DNA from: JAZKDW01 sp040387375
Lineage (GTDB): Bacteria > Pseudomonadota > Gammaproteobacteria > Burkholderiales > Burkholderiaceae_D
NCBI GenBank assembly: GCA_040387375.1
Contig: JAZKDW010000026.1
Coordinates: 16,225 to 80,224 of the forward strand
Length of the DNA stretch: 64,000 nt
Direction of reading: 5' to 3'
Part shown: positions 7,071 through 15,691 of the stretch, piece after piece
Layout: every line of letters starts with the position of its first letter
Position numbering within the stretch: the stretch's first letter is position 1
Program-made: the position numbers and the translations under genes
The notes under the pieces: model-generated
Told to the model about the DNA's origin: nothing
Databases searched by the model: none
What the model saw: only the letters and a program-made list of their open reading frames with translations

Positions 7071-8528
7071 CTACTGGTTGGCCTTGAAATTGAAATCGAC
7101 TCCGACCTGGACCCAAAACGCCCTCTCCTTTTCGAGCCAGTAGGATAAGGTCGGGTATTGCACGACCCAGGCATGCTCGATCTCCAGCTCGATTCTGCTT
7201 TTCATTTTCAGATGCACATCGTCGAGCGGCGCATCGGCCCGGGAATGCATGAACAACACGGCCAGCCGCAGCGCCAGCACCGCCTTGGCGAAATCGGGTT
7301 CCGCCAGTGTGCTGCCGAGTTTCCTCAGGTTGCCCTTGTGTCCCAGGATCAGCGTGCTCATCCTGGTTTGCTCGCGCGTCGTAAAGCCCGGCAAATCGGC
7401 ATGCTCAACCATGTAGGCGCCATGCTTGTGGTAACTGCTATGCGAGACCGACTGCCCGATTTCGTGCAGCATGCTGCTCCAGACCAGGAGTTTCCGGAAT
7501 GTGCGCGTGTCCGGCGCGAGTTTGTCGTAAAGCGCATCGGCCAAGTCTGCGACGCGCCCGGCGCGGGCGGCATCGACCTGAAAACGTTGAATGAAATTTC
7601 TGACCGAGTGCTCCCGCCGATCACGTTTGGTGTCACGCAGCTGCAGATCCCACAGCACGCCCAGCCGCAATCCGGCGTCGACCGCGCTGAGCGACTTGAT
7701 GCCGAGCTCCTGCATCAAGCCGATCAGGATCGCCAGTCCGCCCACCATCACGCCAGCCCGGTCCGGTTTCATGCCTGTCAGGTTGATTTTCCCGATGTGC
7801 CCGGTTTTGATCAGGTGCGCCTTCAAGGCCTCGAGACTGTTGTACGACATCTTGCCGTCGCCAATCCCGTTTTTTTCAATCGCGTCTCCAATTGCCCGTA
7901 TCGTGCCGGACGAACCATATACATGGGTCCAGTATTGGGGACGGAAGGTCTGCGCGGCGTCTTCAAAATAGCTGCGTGCTGACAGAATTGCGGCATTGAA
8001 TGAAGCGTCGGTTATGTTGCCGTCGGCGAAAAACGTGGCATTGTGATTGGAGGTTCCGATACTGAAGGACTCGACTTGTTCGATTTCATTGCCCCTGCCC
8101 AGTATCAATTCGGTCGAGCCGCCGCCGATGTCGATGACAAGACGCCTTTCGCCGGGGGCCGCAATGGAACTGGCGACACCCATGTAGATCAGGCGCCCCT
8201 CCTCTTCGCCGGAAATGATTTCGATCGGATATCCGATTGCCTTTTCCGCAACCGTCAGAAATTCCCCCGCATTGCGGGCGATCCGAAAGGTATTGGTCGC
8301 CACGACGCGGACTGCCTCGAGCGGGTAGCCGGCAAGCGTGGCCTTGAAGCCCTGCAATGACTGGATGGCGGTTTGCATCGCCTGTTCGGTCAGGCAACCT
8401 TCGCTATCGAGTCCGCCACCAAGGCGGATAGGGTCGCGTGCGCTTTTTACGATGCGTATCGTATCGCCGTCGTGCTTGCCGATATGAAGGCGGAAACTAT
8501 TGGAACCAAGATCAACTGCTGCAAACAT
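7071..8528 (-). CDS. ppx: exopolyphosphatase, Ppx/GppA family
   Basis: Releases orthophosphate from polyphosphate chain ends. 485 residues with the ASKHA ATPase fold. Phosphate 1 motif AAVDLGSNSFRLHIG lies at residues 3-17, phosphate 2 motif VIDIGGGSTELILG near residues 130-145, SGEEEGRLIY near 105-114, and an HD-like helical C-terminal part carries MLHEIGQSVSHSSYHKHGAY. The ATG at 8528 begins MFAAVDLGSNS, as is usual. It lies 71 nt downstream of phnM on the same strand without an obvious promoter of its own, so it may be read with the phn operon. GppA (pppGpp hydrolase) is the alternative activity, but ppk1 nearby favours Ppx. Confidence 0.92.
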   Translation of the reverse strand: MFAAVDLGSNSFRLHIGKHDGDTIRIVKSARDPIRLGGGLDSEGCLTEQAMQTAIQSLQGFKATLAGYPLEAVRVVATNTFRIARNAGEFLTVAEKAIGYPIEIISGEEEGRLIYMGVASSIAAPGERRLVIDIGGGSTELILGRGNEIEQVESFSIGTSNHNATFFADGNITDASFNAAILSARSYFEDAAQTFRPQYWTHVYGSSGTIRAIGDAIEKNGIGDGKMSYNSLEALKAHLIKTGHIGKINLTGMKPDRAGVMVGGLAILIGLMQELGIKSLSAVDAGLRLGVLWDLQLRDTKRDRREHSVRNFIQRFQVDAARAGRVADLADALYDKLAPDTRTFRKLLVWSSMLHEIGQSVSHSSYHKHGAYMVEHADLPGFTTREQTRMSTLILGHKGNLRKLGSTLAEPDFAKAVLALRLAVLFMHSRADAPLDDVHLKMKSRIELEIEHAWVVQYPTLSYWLEKERAFWVQVGVDFNFKANQ

Positions 8529-8599
8529 TCAACGCCTTCGTAATGGATTGAGTACCCGGCTGGACAAGCCAAAGTATCCGCTTTTTCTGGCCGGGCATC

Positions 8600-9733
8600 C
8601 TATGCGATCTGGCGCCCTGCTTTCCAGACACCCAGCACAATGGGAATCGTACCGACCAGACGTACCCGCAAGAAGTCGGCACGCAATGCGGGGGCAATCT
8701 GGCCACGATCGAGCAGGCCGACCATCCAGGCCGGATTGCGGCTCACGGTCGCCACGGATTTTGGCAGGCTGAAGCCTTCGCGCTGCAACAGAAAGGCCGC
8801 ATGCAACAGGCTCGCCGGTACGTAATCCGAGGAAAGGACATCAAGCAGGTCCGCGCGCGCCAACTCGGCGGCAGATACATTGCCGGAATGCGAGCCGCCC
8901 CGCACCATGTTTGGCGCGCCCATGATAATGCCGAGTCCCCGTTCGCGGGCGGCACGAGCGGCGGCCAGCGTGGTCGGGAATTCCGAAATCGATACCCCAT
9001 CCAGGACACCTTCTTCAACATGCGCGACCGTCGTGTCGTCGTGCGTGGCAAGCGGCACCGGCGCTGCGCGCCGCGTGCAACTGGCGACCACGTCGCGCCG
9101 GTTAGCGGCGGCAAAGGCCCGCTGGCGTTCCTGCAGACCGATCAGCATCGAGTCCACCTTGTCTTCACTCCAGCCCCGCTTGCCGCTGACATACGTCCGA
9201 TAGTGGCTGATGTCAGTCCACTGCCGTTGACCCGGCGTGTGATCCATCAGCGATACGAGCTTGAGACGTTCGTCATGCAAAAAAGGGGAAAACATGTCGA
9301 GCAGACGTTCTTCGGCCAGCTCCAGCCGGATATGCAGATAATGATCGGCCCGCAATACACCCGCGGCGATTGCCTGCCGCAGCCCGTCGGTGCACGCCTG
9401 CAAGGTCTCGTTGCGCATGCTGTGCGAATCGATGTCGCCAACCGAGATTGCATCAAGAACGGTGGTAATGCCGGAAGCCGCGATTTGCGCGTCGTGCGCG
9501 ATGATGGCTGGCATGACTGGCCAGTTCACCTTGGGGCGCGGCATCAAATGCTTTTCCAGGTTATCGGTATGCAGTTCCACCATCCCTGGCAGCAGGTAGT
9601 CACCGTTCCAGTCCTCCGCGACCGCGCCTGTAGCGCCTGGCGCAACGTCGGCGAACAACTCGCCATTGACCACCAGTGTTCCGAGGAATTCTTCATCGGC
9701 GGTGACGATGCGGGCGTTGGTTATCGTTTTCAT
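8600..9733 (-). CDS. phnM: PhnM, alpha-D-ribose 1-methylphosphonate 5-triphosphate diphosphatase (copy 1)
   Basis: Amidohydrolase-superfamily enzyme that removes pyrophosphate from ribose 1-alkylphosphonate 5-triphosphate, the step before C-P bond cleavage by PhnJ. 377 residues. Metal ligand region is GMVELHTDNLEKH near residues 51-63, with ATHDDTT near 226-232, SEFPTT, and SSDYVPASLLHAAF near 294-307. The ATG overlaps the phnL stop (ATGA at 9730-9733). It is the last C-P lyase gene of this operon, before ppx. A second, diverged copy is at 14480-15691. Confidence 0.95.
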   Translation of the reverse strand: MKTITNARIVTADEEFLGTLVVNGELFADVAPGATGAVAEDWNGDYLLPGMVELHTDNLEKHLMPRPKVNWPVMPAIIAHDAQIAASGITTVLDAISVGDIDSHSMRNETLQACTDGLRQAIAAGVLRADHYLHIRLELAEERLLDMFSPFLHDERLKLVSLMDHTPGQRQWTDISHYRTYVSGKRGWSEDKVDSMLIGLQERQRAFAAANRRDVVASCTRRAAPVPLATHDDTTVAHVEEGVLDGVSISEFPTTLAAARAARERGLGIIMGAPNMVRGGSHSGNVSAAELARADLLDVLSSDYVPASLLHAAFLLQREGFSLPKSVATVSRNPAWMVGLLDRGQIAPALRADFLRVRLVGTIPIVLGVWKAGRQIA

Positions 9734-10443
9734 GAATTGGCTGGAACCAGTGATACCGGTTGTACCGGCTGAATGGGAAAAAGGCGTGTAGCCAGGGCGT
9801 GGCGGACGTATTCGTCATGAAAAATGCCGACGATTGCCGCACCGCGTACACGTGCCTCATTGATCATCTCGATCACGGTATCGCGGTTGCCCTCGTCGAG
9901 TGACGCAGTCGGTTCGTCCAGCAAAAGAATCGGGTATTCACTGATCATGGTCCGCGCAATATTGACGCGCTGCTGTTCGCCACCGGAAAACGTCGCCGGA
10001 GCGACATGCCAGAGCCGCATCGGCACACGCAAGCGCGTCAGCATCCTTTCCGCCCGGTCTTTTGCGGCATCGGCTGCCACGCCGCGCGAGCGCAACGGTT
10101 CCGCGACCAGGTCGAGCGTCGAGATGCGCGGAATCACGCGCAGGAACTGGGTCACGAAACCCAGGCTGGTCTGCCGCACTGCATGCACTTCTTGCGCCGA
10201 TGCGGCGGACAGGTTGACCCACTCCTCGCCATGTCTGACCGAGACGCAGCCGCTGCTGGCGCGGTAATTTGCGTACAGGCAGCGCAGCAGCGTGCTTTTT
10301 CCCATGCCTGACGGCGCATGGATCACAACACATTCGCCGGCATCCACATCCATATCGACGTCGCCAAGGATGGGCAAGTGAAGTTCACCCTGCAAGTGAA
10401 GGATGAAGGTCTTGCACAGCTTGCGGACTTTGATTCTTGTCAT
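9730..10443 (-). CDS. phnL: PhnL, C-P lyase ABC-type ATPase
   Basis: ABC-type ATP-binding protein of the C-P lyase machinery, not a transporter; it binds the PhnGHIJ(K) core complex. From ATG 10443 it is 237 residues. Walker A is HAPSGMGKST, signature TFSGGEQQR, Walker B ILLLDEPTASLD. The reading frame extends upstream to 10509 but would overlap phnK, and family members begin near M-x-R-I-x-V-R-x-L-x-K-T-F, so 10443 is chosen; a weak AGAACGG lies upstream. Gap to phnK is 10 nt. Confidence 0.93.
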   Translation of the reverse strand: MTRIKVRKLCKTFILHLQGELHLPILGDVDMDVDAGECVVIHAPSGMGKSTLLRCLYANYRASSGCVSVRHGEEWVNLSAASAQEVHAVRQTSLGFVTQFLRVIPRISTLDLVAEPLRSRGVAADAAKDRAERMLTRLRVPMRLWHVAPATFSGGEQQRVNIARTMISEYPILLLDEPTASLDEGNRDTVIEMINEARVRGAAIVGIFHDEYVRHALATRLFPIQPVQPVSLVPANS

Positions 10444-10453
10444 TGCCGTTCTT

Positions 10454-11230
10454 TCATGCTTGTAATACGGAAGACACCAGCAGCTGGGTATAAGGATGCT
10501 GCGGATCATCGAGGACCTGATCGGTCAAACCTTCTTCCACCACCTGACCGTTGCGCATGACCATCAGCCGGTGCGCGAGCAGGCGGGCCACGGCCAGGTC
10601 ATGCGTGACAATGACGGCGGCAACATGCAGCTCGGATACCAGCTGGCGCAGCAGATCGAGCAGGCGCGCCTGCACTGACACATCGAGGCTGGCCGTCGGT
10701 TCATCCATGAAAATGAGACGTGGTCTGGTAACCAGGTTGCGTGCTATCTGCAGCCGTTGCTGCATGCCGCCGGAAAAATCACGCGGCAAATCGTCGATGC
10801 GGGCGGTATCGATTTCAACTCGCGAGAGCCATTGCGCCGCTTCGTTCCGGATATTGCCGTAATGTCTGGCGCCGATCGCCATCAGCCGCTCACCCACATT
10901 GGCGCCGGCCGATACATCGCTGCGCAGGCCATCGCGCGCACTCTGGTGCACGTAACCCCAGTCGGTGCGCGACAGCAGGCGCCGGCGCGCTTCGGTGATC
11001 TGGTAGAGATCGACCACACCCTCATGGCGCGTCGAAAACAGGACCCGGCCACCCTCCGGCGCGGCCTGCCCGGCCAGGCTGTTGAGCAGCGTCGTCTTGC
11101 CGGAACCGGATTCACCAACGATGCCGAGCACTTCGCCGGGATACAAGGTGAGATTGACACGATCGCATGCCACGTTGGCGCCGAAGCGGCGCGTCAGGCC
11201 TTCCGCCTGCAAAAGAGGAATCGTGTTCAT
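10454..11230 (-). CDS. phnK: PhnK, C-P lyase ABC-type ATPase
   Basis: ABC-type ATPase that docks on PhnJ in the C-P lyase complex and is needed for in vivo phosphonate breakdown. From ATG 11230 it is 258 residues. Walker A GESGSGKTT, signature DFSGGMQQR, Walker B LIFMDEPTASLD, and an oligopeptide-importer-like tail (HPYTQLLVSSVL). The ATG at 11230 overlaps the phnJ stop by ATGA; the open frame extends to 11287, but that would put the start inside phnJ and add a non-homologous leader. Confidence 0.94.
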   Translation of the reverse strand: MNTIPLLQAEGLTRRFGANVACDRVNLTLYPGEVLGIVGESGSGKTTLLNSLAGQAAPEGGRVLFSTRHEGVVDLYQITEARRRLLSRTDWGYVHQSARDGLRSDVSAGANVGERLMAIGARHYGNIRNEAAQWLSRVEIDTARIDDLPRDFSGGMQQRLQIARNLVTRPRLIFMDEPTASLDVSVQARLLDLLRQLVSELHVAAVIVTHDLAVARLLAHRLMVMRNGQVVEEGLTDQVLDDPQHPYTQLLVSSVLQA

Positions 11231-12120
11231 GTCAGCTCCGCGCCGATGTCGGATTGCCGGCCCGCGCAATAGTCGGTATCGCTGCACACGTACATGCGCT
11301 TGCCCTCGTCATCCATGATGACCTCATCGAGAAAGCTGTCGTCTGCGTCGCACAGGGCGCAGCGATGTTCCCATTTCTCTATCTCGAACGGATAGTCCTC
11401 GAAGTCCAGACTCTTGACCGAGGTATAGGGCGGCACCGCATAAATGCGCTTTTCGCGGCCGGCGCCGAACAGCTGCAGCGCCGGACTCATGTGCATTTTC
11501 GGATTGTCGAATTTCGGGATCGGCGAAGGCCGCATCAGGTAGCGCCCATTGACGATCACCGGATAGTCGTACGACGTTTCGATTTTCCCCAGGCGCGCGA
11601 TGTCTTCGTACAATTTCACGCTCATCAGACCGTAGTCTGCCATCGCATGGTACTTGCGGGTCTGCTCTTCACGCGGCTCAAGCCAGCGCAGCGGTTCCGG
11701 GATTGGCACCTGGTAGACCATGATCTGACCCGCGCACAGCGGCGTTTCCGGAATGCGGTGCCGGGTCTGGATCAATGTGGCTTCCGTGGTTTTTTCAGTG
11801 GTGGCGACCCCGGTGGTGCGGCGAAAAAAGCGCCGGATATTGACGGCGTTGGTGGTGTCGTCGGAACCCTGGTCGATGACCTTGAGGATATCCTCCTGAC
11901 CAATGACAGCGGCCGTCACCTGGATACCCCCGGTACCCCAACCGTAAGGCAGCGGCATTTCGCGGCCGCCAAACGGCACCTGATAGCCGGGAATGGCCAC
12001 CGCCTTCAGGATCGCGCGCCTGATCATGCGTTTGGTTTGCTCATCGAGATAGGCAAAGTTATAGCCGGCTTCCGGCTGTTGCGCGGCCTGCACTTCGGGT
12101 TGTTCGGAAACGGCTGGCAT
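11227..12120 (-). CDS. phnJ: PhnJ, C-P lyase radical SAM enzyme
   Basis: Carbon-phosphorus lyase core: converts alpha-D-ribose 1-alkylphosphonate 5-phosphate to the 1,2-cyclic phosphate plus alkane, by radical SAM chemistry. 297 residues. The cysteine set Cys254, Cys257, Cys279, Cys285 has the same spacing (3, 22, 6) as E. coli Cys241, 244, 266, 272. Cys285 thus corresponds to the catalytic thiyl Cys272, and Gly45 (IPGYQVPF) to the glycyl residue Gly32. All key residues are present. Start ATG overlaps the phnI stop by one base (TGATG). Confidence 0.97.
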   Translation of the reverse strand: MPAVSEQPEVQAAQQPEAGYNFAYLDEQTKRMIRRAILKAVAIPGYQVPFGGREMPLPYGWGTGGIQVTAAVIGQEDILKVIDQGSDDTTNAVNIRRFFRRTTGVATTEKTTEATLIQTRHRIPETPLCAGQIMVYQVPIPEPLRWLEPREEQTRKYHAMADYGLMSVKLYEDIARLGKIETSYDYPVIVNGRYLMRPSPIPKFDNPKMHMSPALQLFGAGREKRIYAVPPYTSVKSLDFEDYPFEIEKWEHRCALCDADDSFLDEVIMDDEGKRMYVCSDTDYCAGRQSDIGAELT

Positions 12121-13265
12121 CAGGCGGCTTTCTGGGAAGGGGACGGCAGATCGTGTGGCGCGGGTTCTTGCCGCGCCGCGGCGGCAGCACGCCGCAAGCT
12201 TCGTATCAAGCTCAGCTCAGACTGAAAATCGACATAGTGCGGCAGCTTCAAGTGCTGCACAAAGCCAGAAGCTTCAACATTGTCCGAGTGGTACAGGACA
12301 AATTCCGCCATCTGGGCTGGCGCGCTGATTTCTTCCTTCAGCTCCTGGGCCCGTAGCGAACGATCGACCAGCGCCATGGCCATCGCCTTGCGTTCTCCAT
12401 GGCCGAAGGTCAAGCCATAACCGCGCGTGAACCGCGCCGGCTCGGTGTGGGAGCCGGCAAACTGGTTCACCATCTGGCATTCGGTCAGTTCGATTTCGCC
12501 TATTTCAATGGCAAAGCCCAGCTCTTCCGGCATCACTTCCACAGGCACCCCGCCCTGGCGGATTTCGCCGGCAAAAGGATGGTTGCGGGCATAACCACGC
12601 TGGGTCGAATAGGCGAGTCCGAGCAGGAAACCTTCGTCGCCACGCGCCAGGCTTTGCAGACGCAGCGCACGCTCGGCGGGAAAGCGCAGCGGGTCGCGCG
12701 TCAGATCCATTGGTTCCGGATCGCCTTCCGGCACGGCTTCGGCTTCAATCAAGTCTTCAGCGTTCAGGAAGTCGAGCACGGATGGCGTGGACGCCGCATG
12801 TAAGGCAGGCTCGATGCCGGAAGGCGCAGGCGTTGCCGGTTCGACGCCGGCCTGCGCCTGCGCCGCCAGTGAAAAATCGAGCAGGCGCTGGGTATAGTCG
12901 TATGTCGCGCCGAGAATCTGGCCGCCCGGCACGTCCTTGAAGGTAGCCGAAATGCGGCGCTCGATCACCATGCGTGTGGTATCGACCGGCACCGTCGATA
13001 ACAGGCGCGGCAAGGTGGTGCGATAGGCACGCAGCAAAAAGATCGCCTCCAGCAAATCGCCCGACGCCTGCTTGATTGCCAGCGCCGCGAGATCGCGGTC
13101 GTACAGCGAACCTTCGCTCATCACGCGCGCCACGGCCAGCGGCATCTGTTGCCTGATCTGGCCGATCGTCAATTCGGGCAACGCAGTGTCGCCGCGTCGC
13201 TTGCGGGCCAATGCGGCATAGGATTGCTCGATGGCCTTTTCGCCGCCCTTCACTGCTACATACAT
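12120..13265 (-). CDS. phnI: PhnI, C-P lyase nucleosidase subunit
   Basis: Core C-P lyase subunit. With PhnG, PhnH and PhnL it replaces the adenine of ATP by a phosphonate, forming ribose 1-alkylphosphonate 5-triphosphate. 381 residues, slightly longer than the 354 of E. coli; the extra length is mainly an Ala/Pro-rich insert near residues 140-170 and a C-terminal Ala/Pro tail. Start MYVAVKGGEKAIEQSY is the family norm, with GGAG 8 nt upstream. Later family-like stretches include RGYARNHPFAGEIRQGG. Gap to phnH is 21 nt. Confidence 0.96.
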   Translation of the reverse strand: MYVAVKGGEKAIEQSYAALARKRRGDTALPELTIGQIRQQMPLAVARVMSEGSLYDRDLAALAIKQASGDLLEAIFLLRAYRTTLPRLLSTVPVDTTRMVIERRISATFKDVPGGQILGATYDYTQRLLDFSLAAQAQAGVEPATPAPSGIEPALHAASTPSVLDFLNAEDLIEAEAVPEGDPEPMDLTRDPLRFPAERALRLQSLARGDEGFLLGLAYSTQRGYARNHPFAGEIRQGGVPVEVMPEELGFAIEIGEIELTECQMVNQFAGSHTEPARFTRGYGLTFGHGERKAMAMALVDRSLRAQELKEEISAPAQMAEFVLYHSDNVEASGFVQHLKLPHYVDFQSELSLIRSLRRAAAAARQEPAPHDLPSPSQKAA

Positions 13266-13286
13266 GGGGATATCTCCACAAAAGTG

Positions 13287-13889
13287 TTACACATGGATAC
13301 GCGTGGTGCGCGGCAAACCGACGATCGCATTCGCGCAGCAAAAGACCACGTCGACACCGAGCGGGAAGCCGGCTGCGTTCTCGAGCCACTGGGCATCGAA
13401 ATCGTCGGGCAAACCTTCTACGCGTAACTTTCTGGTCTCGGCAATGCCGGGTCCGGACAGCACGCGCACCGGGCCTTGAGTTAGCGATGCAACCTGTATC
13501 AGTAATGTGGTGGAGCGGTCCGGGTATTCCGGGCTGCCTTGCGCGAAGCTGGCTAATGTCATGTTCCGAAGCGAATCGATCACGATCGCAAACGCGGCGA
13601 CTTTCGGATCCGGCGTCAACGGACAGCCGCAGTGAAACCGCAGATAGGATTGCGTGGATGCAAAATCGGCTTCTGGCGCCAGCCATACCGGTGTTTCGAA
13701 ATCGGCCAGCGTCAGTGCCAATGCGGTCGCAGCGGAACCAAGTGGCGCCGGGCCTTGTATCGCTACCGGCATGAATTGAATCAACCCGGGTTCGGACAGC
13801 GCTTTCAAGACGGTACGGAAACTTCGCTGCGCATCATGCACCAGGTCGTCCCACGCCGGCAGCAAGGTCTCATCAGAAAGGGTCTTCAT
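13287..13889 (-). CDS. phnH: PhnH, C-P lyase subunit
   Basis: 200-residue subunit of the PhnGHI(J) core complex. It contains the family segments AQRSFRTVLKALSEPG near residues 19-34 and LTLADFETPVWL. ATG 13889 overlaps the phnG stop (ATGA); the frame is open to 14057, but the upstream 56 codons overlap phnG and look like antisense-type filler. PhnH has no known catalytic residues of its own. Confidence 0.94.
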   Translation of the reverse strand: MKTLSDETLLPAWDDLVHDAQRSFRTVLKALSEPGLIQFMPVAIQGPAPLGSAATALALTLADFETPVWLAPEADFASTQSYLRFHCGCPLTPDPKVAAFAIVIDSLRNMTLASFAQGSPEYPDRSTTLLIQVASLTQGPVRVLSGPGIAETRKLRVEGLPDDFDAQWLENAAGFPLGVDVVFCCANAIVGLPRTTRIHV

Positions 13890-14356
13890 GCATCTTCTCC
13901 GCGCACCATGGTGATGAAGTCGACCTTGGTGGCCAAGGCCTGAGACCGCGTTTCGGCCAGGCGTTTTGCAAGTGCTGCTTCGATTGGCCGCAGTACGGTC
14001 TGTCGCACGGACTCCGATGCGTCCGATTGCATCAGCGCGTCGAACAGCGCCGCCCATTCCGCCTGGCGCGTATTGCGTCCGGCAACATACGCCACGCCCA
14101 TTTCACCTGTGGCCAGGCGCAATGCGCACCGGGTCACTGACATTTCACCCAGGTTGAATTGAGTTCCGGTCCCGCCGGTTCTGGCCCGCACCATCGCGAG
14201 GCCAATCTCCGGGCGGCGCAGCCAGGTAAAGGACGGCAAGTCGCCGAATTGATCTACCGCTTGAGCGAGGACATCAGGAGGGGACTTCGCCAGGAGCCCC
14301 ATCCATTGGGCGCGTTCCGGATTGGCAGGTGTATTGCTGGTATGCGTCGTTTTCAT
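13886..14356 (-). CDS. phnG: PhnG, C-P lyase subunit
   Basis: 156-residue C-P lyase core subunit, first gene of the phnGHIJKLM operon. Family features: RAQWMGLLAKSPPD near residues 15-28, TGGTGTQFNLGEMSVTRCAL near 60-79, and VAYVAGRNTRQAEWAALFDA. The start at 14356 gives the N-terminal W-M-x-x-L-A region as in E. coli, but no ribosome site precedes it. The predicted Pho promoter would start transcription almost at the ATG, so either the mRNA is leaderless or translation starts at ATG 14302. Confidence 0.93.
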   Translation of the reverse strand: MKTTHTSNTPANPERAQWMGLLAKSPPDVLAQAVDQFGDLPSFTWLRRPEIGLAMVRARTGGTGTQFNLGEMSVTRCALRLATGEMGVAYVAGRNTRQAEWAALFDALMQSDASESVRQTVLRPIEAALAKRLAETRSQALATKVDFITMVRGEDA

Positions 14357-14362
14357 GCACGC

Positions 14363-14396
14363 ATTGGACCATCCAAAAATGAAATCCTGATGACAT
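14363..14396 (-). promoter_or_regulatory. putative Pho box and -10 of the phnG operon
   Basis: Read on the minus strand: ATGTCAT (14396-14390), CAGG, ATTTCAT (14385-14379), matching the half-site pattern at 6 and 5 of 7 positions. TCCAAT (14368-14363) follows after 10 nt as a possible -10. The predicted transcript start falls at the phnG ATG. Confidence 0.4.
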
Positions 14397-14413
14397 GCAG
14401 TGAGGTCTTCCCG

Positions 14414-14447
14414 GTGTCAAGCCGCGGTCACATTTCACCATTACGAT
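14414..14447 (+). promoter_or_regulatory. putative Pho box and -10 of the second phnM operon
   Basis: GTGTCAA (14414-14420), GCCG, CGGTCAC (14425-14431), matching at 5 and 6 of 7 positions. TACGAT (14442-14447) follows after 10 nt; GATAAT at 14451-14456 is another possible -10. It points towards the phnM copy at 14480, back to back with the phnG box. Confidence 0.45.
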
Positions 14448-14479
14448 TACGATAATCCCATTTCCAACACAGGTGCCGC

Positions 14480-15691
14480 ATGGACAATAAAATAGTAATA
14501 TACGGAGGAACCAGTCTGGTCCGCGACGACGAAGATTCACTTGGCTGGAGCCAGGCCGATATCGCCGTCACCGGCAGCCGCCTTGGAAAAATGAACACGA
14601 TGACGGGTGCTGCGATACGAGGCGCCAACGCGGCATTCAATGCAGATGGCTTGCTGGTACTGCCGGGCATAGTCGATCTGCACGGCGATGCATTCGAGCG
14701 GCAGATCCAGCCGCGGCCGGGCACTGCGTTTTCGCATGACATTGCCATGGCCGATACCGATCGACAATTGATTTGCAACGGCATTACCACCGCGTGCCAC
14801 GGACTTACCTATTCATGGGAAGGGGGCTTGCGTGGCCGTGACGCGGCGTTGGCATTGATTGATCAGCTTGCGTTGCAGCGCGATACCTTCCAGGCCGATC
14901 ATCTGCTCCATCTGCGATTTGAAAATCATCATCTGGATGGCTTGCAAGATGCGCTGGACTGGATCTCCCAGGGAAAAGTTGATTTTTTCGCCTTCAACGA
15001 GCATATGCCGTCGATTGCCGGCAAGTCGGCTCTGCCGGAGAAACTTGCCGTGTATGCCGAACGCGCACGCTGCAGTGTTCCGGATTTCTTGCAGCGGCTG
15101 CACGCCGCGCAGAGTCGTGCAAGCGAAGTGGCCGCAGCCATCAACACGCTTGCCGCCGCCTGCCGGTTGCATGACATCCCCATGGCGTCCCATGACGACG
15201 AAACCTGTCTTGACCGCGAGCGGTATCACGGACTGGGCGTGACGATAAGCGAATTTCCGAAAACGCGGGAGGCCCTGTGTACTGCCGTGGCACTTGGAAA
15301 CCGCGTCGTCATGGGCGCGCCCAACGTGCTGCTGGGCGGCAGTCATTGTGGCGGTCTTGCCGCGGCCGAAGCCGTCAGGGATGGCATGTGCGACATCCTC
15401 TCATCGGATTATTATTATCCATCGATGTTGCATGCTGCATTCAAATTGGCGAACAACAAAGTCTGCTCGCTGCCGAAAGCCTGGAGCCTGATATCAGAAA
15501 ATCCGGCAATCGCGCTTGGGCTGGATGATCGGGGGCGCATCAAGGAAGGCTGCCGGGCTGACCTGCTGCTGGTTGACGCGTCGGTACCGGGCACGGCAAG
15601 ACTGATTGCCACGATTGCAGGCGGCAAGCTGGTCTACTGCACTGAGCCGGAACGCATGCTGGCCTTGCCCGCACTGTCACTGGCGGCATGA
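14480..15691 (+). CDS. phnM: PhnM-like phosphonate amidohydrolase (copy 2)
   Basis: 403-residue amidohydrolase, clearly homologous to PhnM but diverged from the copy at 8600-9733. Metal motif GIVDLHGDAFER near residues 60-71 (where the other copy has VELHTDNLEK), then ASHDDET near 232-238, SEFPKT, MGAPNVLLGGSHCGG, and SSDYYYPSMLHAAF near 310-323. All ligand-type residues are kept, so it is probably active as a triphosphate diphosphatase. It is divergent from phnG and overlaps the start of the 2H/PhnN fusion gene by 4 nt. Possible roles are a back-up PhnM or one for another phosphonate-derived triphosphate. Confidence 0.9.
   Translation: MDNKIVIYGGTSLVRDDEDSLGWSQADIAVTGSRLGKMNTMTGAAIRGANAAFNADGLLVLPGIVDLHGDAFERQIQPRPGTAFSHDIAMADTDRQLICNGITTACHGLTYSWEGGLRGRDAALALIDQLALQRDTFQADHLLHLRFENHHLDGLQDALDWISQGKVDFFAFNEHMPSIAGKSALPEKLAVYAERARCSVPDFLQRLHAAQSRASEVAAAINTLAAACRLHDIPMASHDDETCLDRERYHGLGVTISEFPKTREALCTAVALGNRVVMGAPNVLLGGSHCGGLAAAEAVRDGMCDILSSDYYYPSMLHAAFKLANNKVCSLPKAWSLISENPAIALGLDDRGRIKEGCRADLLLVDASVPGTARLIATIAGGKLVYCTEPERMLALPALSLAA

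Noticed and set aside
11167..12225. 352-codon plus-strand frame opposite phnJ
   Set aside because: phnJ has exact spacing of all radical SAM cysteines; the opposite frame has no domain.
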